From: a secondary endosymbiont of Ctenarytaina eucalypti
Lineage (GTDB): Bacteria; Pseudomonadota; Gammaproteobacteria; Enterobacterales; Enterobacteriaceae
NCBI RefSeq assembly: GCF_000287335.1
Contig: NC_018419.1
Coordinates: forward strand, 372,001 to 436,000
Reading direction: 5' to 3'
DNA: 64,000 nt
Shown here: piece by piece, positions 57,835 through 64,000 of the stretch
How positions within the stretch are numbered: position 1 is the stretch's first letter
Layout: each line of letters opens with the position of its first letter
Translations under genes and position numbers: made by a program
The notes under the pieces: model-generated
The model's database searches: none
What the model saw: the letters and a program-made list of their open reading frames with translations, nothing else
Told to the model about the DNA's origin: nothing

Positions 57835-58263
57835 ATGGCCAAAAAAGTACAAGCCTATGTCAAGCTTCAGGTTGCTGCAGGCATGGCAAACCCGAGTCCA
57901 CCGGTAGGTCCTGCCCTAGGACAGCAAGGTGTTAATATTATGGCATTCTGCAAAGCTTTCAATGTCAAAACCGAAGGCATGGAAGCTGGATTACCGATTC
58001 CAGTCGTGATTACCATCTATTCCGATCGTTCTTTCACTTTCGTGACCAAAACACCACCGGCATCCGTGCTGCTTAAGAAAGCTGCTGGCATTACATCCGG
58101 CTCTAGTACGCCAAACACAGTCAAAGTCGGTAAAGTGACCAACGCTCAAGTCTTTGAAATCGCAGTAACTAAAGTGGATGACATGAGTGGCGCGAATGTA
58201 GCAGCCATGTCGCGCTCTATTGTAGGCACTGCCCGTTCTATGGGCTTGGTAGTTGAGGATTAA
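57835..58263 (+). CDS. rplK: 50S ribosomal protein L11
   Basis: Forms the GTPase-associated centre with 23S rRNA and L10. The 142 residues equal E. coli. The N-terminal [33 protein letters not shown] is diagnostic, and the C-terminal rRNA-binding domain has the expected [12 protein letters not shown] and [24 protein letters not shown] precedes the ATG. Only 3 bases separate it from rplA. Confidence 0.97.
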   Translation: MAKKVQAYVKLQVAAGMANPSPPVGPALGQQGVNIMAFCKAFNVKTEGMEAGLPIPVVITIYSDRSFTFVTKTPPASVLLKKAAGITSGSSTPNTVKVGKVTNAQVFEIAVTKVDDMSGANVAAMSRSIVGTARSMGLVVED

Positions 58264-58266
58264 GCT

Positions 58267-58971
58267 ATGGCTACACTGACTAAGCGGATGCGTATCATCC
58301 ACGAAAAAGTTAATTCTGTGAAGCAATACGACATTCATGAAGCCTTGTCACTTCTGAAAGAGCTTCCTGGGGCTAATTTCATTGAAAGCATCGATGTTGC
58401 TGTTAATTTGGGTATCGATGCGCGTAAATCCGATCATAACGTCCGCGGTGCTGTCGTGCTACCTCATGGGACAGGTCGTAGTGTTCGCGTTGCCGTGTTT
58501 ACTCAAGGTGATAACGCTGACGCTGCGAAAATAGCCGGAGCCGATCTGGTGGGCATGGACGATTTAGCTGACCAGATCAAAAAAGGTAACTTTAACTTCG
58601 ATGTTGTGATCGCGTCTCCAGACGCGATGCGCATCGTAGGGCAACTTGGCCAGATCCTGGGTCCGCGCGGCCTAATGCCAAACCCAAAAGTCGGCACCGT
58701 TACTGAGAGAGTCGCAGAAGCTGTTAAAAACGCCAAAGCCGGTCAGGTTCGCTATCGCAATGATAAACACGGCATTATCCATACAACTATCGGCAAGGTA
58801 GACTTTAAATCTCACCAATTGAAGGAAAACCTAGAGGCTCTACTGGTTGCACTGAAAAAAGCTAAGCCGACACAGTGCAAGGGGCTTTACATAAAGCAAG
58901 TGAGCTTATCCACCACTATGGGGGCGGGTATAAAAATCGATCAAAGCTGTTTGTCCATAGCACCCTCTTAA
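58267..58971 (+). CDS. rplA: 50S ribosomal protein L1
   Basis: L1-stalk protein, and in E. coli the translational repressor of its own operon. The 234 residues equal E. coli. Blocks seen are [43 protein letters not shown] and [21 protein letters not shown]. The C-terminus ([11 protein letters not shown]) is normal. It is joined to rplK as a two-gene unit; a new promoter region and leader follow before rplJ. Confidence 0.97.
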   Translation: MATLTKRMRIIHEKVNSVKQYDIHEALSLLKELPGANFIESIDVAVNLGIDARKSDHNVRGAVVLPHGTGRSVRVAVFTQGDNADAAKIAGADLVGMDDLADQIKKGNFNFDVVIASPDAMRIVGQLGQILGPRGLMPNPKVGTVTERVAEAVKNAKAGQVRYRNDKHGIIHTTIGKVDFKSHQLKENLEALLVALKKAKPTQCKGLYIKQVSLSTTMGAGIKIDQSCLSIAPS

Positions 58972-58978
58972 TTATTGC

Positions 58979-59008
58979 TTTACGCGGGGCTTTGGATGTG
59001 TCTATAAT
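58979..59008 (+). promoter_or_regulatory. Candidate rplJL-rpoBC promoter
   Basis: TATAAT at 59003-59008 is a perfect -10. TTACGC at 58979-58984 lies 18 bases upstream as a poor -35. In E. coli a strong promoter (P-L10) lies in this gap between rplA and rplJ. Confidence 0.45.
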
Positions 59009-59094
59009 TGCCTTACTTGTTTTCCACAGAGCGTCTTACTTTTCACCTCGTGCAAAAGTTAAGTTTTTTCAATTTAGATCTTGATCTATCCAAA

Positions 59095-59160
59095 ACTTCG
59101 TCTAAGACCGCAAGTTTGGTCAAAGCGCTGAATTTTCCTGTGTAGGCCGTGAAAAGCCTA
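59095..59160 (+). promoter_or_regulatory. Ribosomal protein L10(L12)4-binding leader
   Basis: CTTCGTCTAAGACCGCAAG at 59096-59114 and CCTGTGTAGGCCGTGA at 59138-59153 match the conserved sides of the L10 leader in E. coli (CCGTCTAAGACCGTAGG and CCTGCGTAGACGGTGA). In E. coli the L10-L7/L12 complex binds here and represses rplJL translation. It lies about 120 bases before rplJ, similar to E. coli. Confidence 0.75.
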
Positions 59161-59240
59161 GATAACATACATCCGTTTGTTAGATGCTTTTCACAGAATG
59201 TCAAGACATATCTTCACTGTGAAGGTATTTAAAGTAAGCG

Positions 59241-59255
59241 CCGGGGGTACCCCGG
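59241..59255 (+). promoter_or_regulatory. GC hairpin just before rplJ ribosome-binding site
   Basis: CCGGGG-GTA-CCCCGG forms a perfect 6-bp stem ending 9 bases before the AGGAG (59264-59268) of rplJ. It could affect access of ribosomes or be part of the L10 leader fold. Confidence 0.4.
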
Positions 59256-59277
59256 CTAAATTCAGGAGCACATGCTA

Positions 59278-59775
59278 ATGGCATTAAATCTTCAAGACAA
59301 AAAAGCGATTATTGCTGCAGTCAGCGAAGTAGCCAAAGGCGCGCTATCTGCCGTTGTTGCAGATTCCCGCGGCGTAACGGTAGACAAAATGACTGAACTT
59401 CGTAAAGCAGCTCGTGAAGCGGGGGTGCACATGTGCGTTGTTCGTAACACTCTGATACGTCGCGTAGTTGAAAACACCCCCTTTCAGTGTCTTCAAAAAA
59501 CTTTTGTCGGTCCGACCCTAATTGCATTTTCTAACGAACATCCTGGGACCGCTGCTCGTTTGTTCAAGGCGTTTGCCAAAGACAATGCCAATTTTGAAGT
59601 TAAAGCAGCAGCCTTTGAAAATGAAATCATCCCAGCGGCACAGATCGACCGCCTAGCTACTCTGCCCACCTACAAGGAAGCAATAGCTCGCCTGATGTTG
59701 GTTATGCAAGAAGCTTCTGCGGGAAAACTGGTTCGAACGCTGGTCTCAGTGCGCGATCAGAAAGAAGCGGCATAA
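59278..59775 (+). CDS. rplJ: 50S ribosomal protein L10
   Basis: Anchors the L7/L12 stalk to 23S rRNA. It has 165 residues as in E. coli. An in-frame ATG lies two codons upstream (59272), but [19 protein letters not shown] at 59278 is the family start and sits 9 bases after [39 protein letters not shown] and [15 protein letters not shown] are typical. The C-terminal helix that binds L7/L12 dimers ([16 protein letters not shown]) is present. Confidence 0.97.
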   Translation: MALNLQDKKAIIAAVSEVAKGALSAVVADSRGVTVDKMTELRKAAREAGVHMCVVRNTLIRRVVENTPFQCLQKTFVGPTLIAFSNEHPGTAARLFKAFAKDNANFEVKAAAFENEIIPAAQIDRLATLPTYKEAIARLMLVMQEASAGKLVRTLVSVRDQKEAA

Positions 59776-59841
59776 TCGCCAGCTTTATTCTGAAGCGATT
59801 GTAAATGCATGCATACTTTCTGAATTCTAGGAACGCCTGTT

Positions 59842-60210
59842 ATGTCTATCACTAAAGAACACATTCTGGATGCGGTTGCCAAAATGTCTATAATAGACGT
59901 GGTTGAACTCATATCTATGATGGAAAAAAAATTCGGTGTTTCAGCCGCTGCCGCCGTAACCGTTGTCGCTGGTGGCCCAGCTGAAGCCGTAGAAGAAAAA
60001 ACCGAGTTTGATGTTGTGTTGAGCGCAATCGGCATGAACAAAGTGTCCGTCATCAAGGTTGTGCGTGGCGCTACCGGTCTAGGATTAAAAGAAGCGAAAG
60101 ACCTGGTTGAATCCGCGCCAGCCACCCTGAAAGAGGGTTTAAGTAAAGATGATGCTGACGCGCTGAAGAAATCCCTAGAAGAGGCGGGGGCTTCTGTTGA
60201 GGTTAAATAA
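59842..60210 (+). CDS. rplL: 50S ribosomal protein L7/L12
   Basis: Stalk protein that recruits translational GTPases. It has 122 residues (E. coli 121). The N-terminal dimerisation helix ([29 protein letters not shown]), the Ala-rich hinge, and the C-terminal factor-binding domain ([24 protein letters not shown]) are all present. It is spaced 66 bases from rplJ and followed by the attenuator before rpoB. Confidence 0.97.
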   Translation: MSITKEHILDAVAKMSIIDVVELISMMEKKFGVSAAAAVTVVAGGPAEAVEEKTEFDVVLSAIGMNKVSVIKVVRGATGLGLKEAKDLVESAPATLKEGLSKDDADALKKSLEEAGASVEVK

Positions 60211-60236
60211 GTTAACCTTCCAGGTTAAAAGCTGAT

Positions 60237-60266
60237 GGCTGGTGACTTTTGGGTCACCAGCCGTTT
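60237..60266 (+). terminator. rplL-rpoB attenuator hairpin
   Basis: GGCTGGTGAC and GTCACCAGCC form a perfect 10-bp stem around TTTTGG, followed by GTTTTG. The E. coli rplL-rpoB gap has an almost identical stem-loop that acts as a partial terminator, lowering rpoBC relative to ribosomal protein expression. Confidence 0.85.
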
Positions 60267-60400
60267 TGCACTTTAGGGTATTAAAAGCGTGATAGAGACA
60301 CGTAAGTATAGCACAGATTCAAACACAAAGATGGCGTTGCATGTACTGTCCTAGTAGGACGGACAGAGTAGGTCGACTTGTCAGTGAACTAAGGAACCCT

Positions 60401-63400
60401 ATGGTTTACTCCTATACCGAAAAAAAACGCATTCGTAAGGACTTCGGAAAACGTCCGAAGGTTTTAGACGTTCCCTATCTCCTCTCCATCCAGCTCGATT
60501 CCTTTCAAAAGTTTATCGAGCAAGATCCGGAAGGTCAGCACGGGCTGGAAGCAGCTTTCCGTTCCATATTCCCCATCCAGAGCTACAGCGGGAACTCTGA
60601 ACTTCAATATGTCAGTTACCGGCTGGGTGAACCTGTTTTTGATGTCAAAGAGTGCCAGATACGTGGGGTGACGTTTTCCGCACCGCTACGTGCGAAGCTA
60701 CGCCTGATTGTTTATGAGCGCGAAGCACCGGAAGGTACGGTAAAAAACATTAAAGAACAGGAAGTTTACATGGGTGAAATTCCACTCATGACCGACAACG
60801 GTACCTTTGTCATCAACGGCACTGAACGTGTTATCGTTTCCCAACTGCACCGCAGCCCCGGTGTATTTTTTGACAGCGACAAAGGTAAGACGCACTCCTC
60901 CGGTAAAGTGCTGTATAACGCGCGTATTATTCCCTACCGGGGCTCCTGGTTAGATTTTGAATTCGACCCGAAAGACAACTTATTCGTCCGTATCGACCGA
61001 CGTCGAAAATTGCCAGCGACCATTATTCTCCGTGCTCTAAATTACAGCACCGGTCAGATCCTCGATACGTTCTTCGAAAAAGTAATTTACGAAATTCAGC
61101 ATAAAAAACTGACAATGGAACTGATCCCTGAGCGACTACGTGGTGAAACAGCCTCGTGTGATATCAAGGCTCAGAACACCTTGTATGTCGAAAAAGGCCG
61201 CCGAATCACCGCCCGCCATATTCGACAGCTGGAACAAGACGGCGTTTCGCAGATCGAAGTGCCTATCGAATACATTATCGGTAAGGTAGTAGTAAACGAT
61301 TACATCGATGAAAAAAGTGGTGAAATCATCTTGCACGCCAATATGGCGCTGACGCTAGACCTACTAGCTAAGTTAAGCGAGGCTGGCTACAAGCGTATTG
61401 AAACGCTCTTCACTAACGACCTAGATCACGGCGCCTATATCTCTGAGACGCTTCGCGTTGATCCTACCAACGATCGCCTGAGCGCACTGGTAGAAATTTA
61501 CCGTATGATGCGTCCCGGTGAACCACCAACCCGCGAATCCGCTGAGACTCTATTTGAGCAGCTCTTCTTCTCGGACGATCGTTACGATCTTTCCGCGGTA
61601 GGCCGGATGAAATTTAACCGTTCGCTGCTTCGGGAGGAAATCGGCGGCTCTGGTATTCTAAGCAAAAACGACATCATTGACGTGATGAAGAAGTTAATTG
61701 ATATCCGTAATGGTAAAGGGGAAGTCGACGATATTGACCACTTAGGAAACCGCCGCATACGCTCGGTCGGCGAAATGGCGGAAAACCAGTTCCGTGTTGG
61801 CCTGGTGCGTGTAGAACGGGCAGTGAAAGAGCGCCTCTCTTTAGGTGATCTGGATACCCTAATGCCGCAGGACATGATCAATGCCAAACCGATTTCAGCA
61901 GCAGTAAAAGAGTTCTTCGGTTCAAGCCAGCTGTCGCAGTTCATGGATCAAAACAACCCGCTATCCGAGATTACTCATAAGCGTCGTATCTCCGCGCTAG
62001 GCCCTGGTGGTCTGACACGCGAGCGCGCCGGCTTTGAAGTGCGCGACGTCCATCCGACTCATTATGGGCGCGTCTGCCCTATCGAAACCCCAGAAGGACC
62101 GAACATCGGCCTGATCAACTCATTATCCGTGTATGCCCGGACCAACGAGTATGGGTTCCTAGAAACACCGTATCGCCGTGTTCTAGATAGTATCGTCACC
62201 GACGAAATTCATTATCTATCAGCTATTGAGGAAGGAAACTTCGTGATTGCGCAAGCCAACACTAACCTCAGTGAAGATGGTCGTTTCGTTGATGATCTGG
62301 TAACCTGCCGAAGCAAAGGTGAATCCAGTCTGTATAGTCGCGACCAGGTTGACTATATGGATGTCTCCACCCAACAAATCGTATCGGTTGGCGCCTCGCT
62401 GATTCCCTTCCTAGAACACGACGACGCCAACCGCGCCTTGATGGGAGCGAACATGCAGCGTCAGGCAGTCCCCACACTGCGTACCGATAAGCCGCTGGTC
62501 GGCACCGGCATGGAGCGAGCAGTAGCCGTTGACTCAGGCGTGACCGCTGTTGCAAAACGCGGCGGAACAGTACAGTATGTGGATGCTTCCCGAATTGTCA
62601 TTAATGTTAATACATCTGAAATGCATCCTGGCGAAGCAGGCATCGATATTTACAACCTGACAAAATATCTCCGATCCAATCAGAACACATGCATCAGCCA
62701 GACTCCCTGCGTTTCACTAGGAGAACCAATTGAGCGCGGTGACGTACTAGCCGACGGGCCGTCTACTGATCTAGGTGAGCTGGCGCTAGGTCAGAACATG
62801 CGTATTGCTTTCATGCCGTGGAACGGCTACAACTTTGAAGATTCCATGTTGGTCTCCGAACGCGTGGTGCAGGAAGATCGTTTAACTACAATTCATATTC
62901 AGGAACTAGCATGCGTGTCCCGAGACACAAAACTTGGCGCCGAGGAGATTACAGCCGACATCCCAAACGTAGGTGAGGCTGCGCTCTCTAAACTAGATGA
63001 GTCCGGTATCGTGTATATAGGCGCAGAAGTGACCGACGGCGATATTTTGGTAGGCAAGGTGACACCGAAAGGCGAAACTCAGCTGACGCCGGAAGAGAAA
63101 CTCCTGCGTGCTATCTTCGGTGAAAAAGCTTCAGACGTCAAAGACTCGTCACTACGTGTACCAAATGGCGTTTCAGGTACTGTGATTGATGTTCAGGTAT
63201 TTACCCGAGACGGCGTAGAAAAAGACAAGCGAGCGCTGGAAATCGAGGAAATGCAGCTCAAGCAGGCCAAAAAAGACCTGACCGAAGAGCTAAAAATCTT
63301 TGAAGCCGGTCTCTTTTCCCGTATCCGCAATCTACTGATTTCGGGCGGCATCGAAATAGGTAAGCTGGACCAGTTGCAAAAAGCGCTCTGGCTGAAACTA

Positions 63401-64000
63401 TCCTTGAATGATAAAGAAAAGCAGAATCAACTTGAACAGCTATCTGATCAGTATGCCGAACTGAAGCAAGAGTTCGAGAAAAAGCTGGACGCCAAACGCC
63501 GAAAAATCACTCAGGGAGATGATCTAGCGCCTGGCGTTTTAAAAATCGTCAAGGTGTACCTCGCGGTAAAACGCCAAATTCAGCCAGGCGACAAAATGGC
63601 GGGTCGCCACGGAAATAAAGGGGTTATCTCCAAGATCAACCCAATTGAAGATATGCCTTACGATGAAAACGGTGTCCCGGTGGACATAGTGCTGAACCCA
63701 CTGGGAGTACCTTCACGTATGAACATTGGCCAGATTCTGGAAACCCATTTAGGTATGGCTGCAAAAGGCATTGGCGTCAAGATCAATGCTATGCTCACGC
63801 AGGAAGGAGAAGTCGCCCCACTGCGGGAGTTCCTGCAAAAAGTCTACAATTTGGGTGATGACGTGCGCCAAAAAGTTGATCTCAAGACTTTCTCCGATGA
63901 GGAAGTGCTACGTCTAGCGGAGAACCTGAAAAAGGGAATGCCTATTGCCACTCCAGTGTTCGACGGCGCAAAAGAGAAAGAGATCAAGGAATTGCTACAG
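60401..64000 (+). CDS. rpoB: DNA-directed RNA polymerase subunit beta (3' end beyond window)
   Basis: Catalytic-core subunit of RNA polymerase. 1200 codons are present of about 1342, open to the last base. The start [19 protein letters not shown] equals E. coli, with AAGGA upstream. Intact landmarks: the rifampicin region [20 protein letters not shown] (61921-61980) with wild-type residues, [54 protein letters not shown], the lineage insert around [20 protein letters not shown], and [23 protein letters not shown]. The segment after [10 protein letters not shown] is the most diverged part ([15 protein letters not shown]). No frameshift is seen. rpoC should follow. Confidence 0.99.
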   Translation, partial: MVYSYTEKKRIRKDFGKRPKVLDVPYLLSIQLDSFQKFIEQDPEGQHGLEAAFRSIFPIQSYSGNSELQYVSYRLGEPVFDVKECQIRGVTFSAPLRAKLRLIVYEREAPEGTVKNIKEQEVYMGEIPLMTDNGTFVINGTERVIVSQLHRSPGVFFDSDKGKTHSSGKVLYNARIIPYRGSWLDFEFDPKDNLFVRIDRRRKLPATIILRALNYSTGQILDTFFEKVIYEIQHKKLTMELIPERLRGETASCDIKAQNTLYVEKGRRITARHIRQLEQDGVSQIEVPIEYIIGKVVVNDYIDEKSGEIILHANMALTLDLLAKLSEAGYKRIETLFTNDLDHGAYISETLRVDPTNDRLSALVEIYRMMRPGEPPTRESAETLFEQLFFSDDRYDLSAVGRMKFNRSLLREEIGGSGILSKNDIIDVMKKLIDIRNGKGEVDDIDHLGNRRIRSVGEMAENQFRVGLVRVERAVKERLSLGDLDTLMPQDMINAKPISAAVKEFFGSSQLSQFMDQNNPLSEITHKRRISALGPGGLTRERAGFEVRDVHPTHYGRVCPIETPEGPNIGLINSLSVYARTNEYGFLETPYRRVLDSIVTDEIHYLSAIEEGNFVIAQANTNLSEDGRFVDDLVTCRSKGESSLYSRDQVDYMDVSTQQIVSVGASLIPFLEHDDANRALMGANMQRQAVPTLRTDKPLVGTGMERAVAVDSGVTAVAKRGGTVQYVDASRIVINVNTSEMHPGEAGIDIYNLTKYLRSNQNTCISQTPCVSLGEPIERGDVLADGPSTDLGELALGQNMRIAFMPWNGYNFEDSMLVSERVVQEDRLTTIHIQELACVSRDTKLGAEEITADIPNVGEAALSKLDESGIVYIGAEVTDGDILVGKVTPKGETQLTPEEKLLRAIFGEKASDVKDSSLRVPNGVSGTVIDVQVFTRDGVEKDKRALEIEEMQLKQAKKDLTEELKIFEAGLFSRIRNLLISGGIEIGKLDQLQKALWLKLSLNDKEKQNQLEQLSDQYAELKQEFEKKLDAKRRKITQGDDLAPGVLKIVKVYLAVKRQIQPGDKMAGRHGNKGVISKINPIEDMPYDENGVPVDIVLNPLGVPSRMNIGQILETHLGMAAKGIGVKINAMLTQEGEVAPLREFLQKVYNLGDDVRQKVDLKTFSDEEVLRLAENLKKGMPIATPVFDGAKEKEIKELLQ

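Noticed and set aside
61582..62643. Minus-strand frames inside rpoB
   Set aside because: Antisense shadows of a highly conserved gene.

Overview
The window comes from the chromosome of a gamma-proteobacterial (Enterobacterales) insect-type endosymbiont in an intermediate stage of genome erosion. Every intact protein is closest, from memory of the families, to E. coli / Sodalis / Yersinia proteins and keeps near-standard length. Intact genes cover only about 44% of the 64 kb (28 coding genes and 4 tRNAs). The rest is AT-richer, stop-ridden spacer in which rotted enterobacterial genes can still be read by aligning translations of several frames. A Sodalis-allied symbiont with roughly 40-45% GC would fit; I cannot name the species from sequence alone.

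Layout. 0.9-7.2 kb: gnd, a probable hisG relic, yeeZ and sppA. 7.9-10.4 kb: a full-length but dead mutS. 12-17 kb: purT and the glyQS operon. 19-28 kb: isolated yafD, gpmA, rplY and ddlA separated by 1-2 kb of eroded DNA. 29-35.3 kb: remains of the hemA-prfA-prmC-(sirB2-sirB1)-kdsA operon, with hemA dead, sirB not recognisable, and prfA, prmC and kdsA intact. 36.5-43.8 kb: ribE, ribB with an upstream FMN riboswitch, divergent ubiK, hldE, a dead ygiM and cca. 44.9-49 kb: cnu (Hha-family) and typA, followed by a dead, internally deleted glnA. 52.6-53.5 kb: coaA. 54.6-64 kb: the classic thrU-tyrU-glyT-thrT-tufB-secE-nusG-rplKAJL-rpoB cluster, with tufB dead and rpoB running off the window end.

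Functional picture. What survives is information processing (tRNA, ribosomal proteins, RNA polymerase, RF1 and its methylase, GlyRS, CCA-adding enzyme, BipA), cell envelope precursors (Ddl, KdsA, HldE), cofactors (riboflavin, CoA, ubiquinone accessory factor UbiK), purine synthesis (PurT) and pentose phosphate/glycolysis (Gnd, GpmA). Mismatch repair (mutS), C5-pathway heme initiation (hemA), glutamine synthetase (glnA) and one EF-Tu copy (tufB) have been lost at these loci. Regulation still visible includes an FMN riboswitch, an L10-type r-protein leader, the rplL-rpoB attenuator hairpin, a tRNA promoter and a partial PurR-like box.

No phage, CRISPR, defence or secretion system was found. The most unusual items are: a perfect 34-bp inverted repeat abutting the truncated 5' end of dead tufB; two tRNA-Thr genes that have lost their encoded CCA while the resident CCA-adding enzyme carries Glu at catalytic position 21; several perfect short palindromes surviving in otherwise rotted spacers; a nested multi-stem element at 20.8 kb; and scattered short motifs resembling IS903-type ends.
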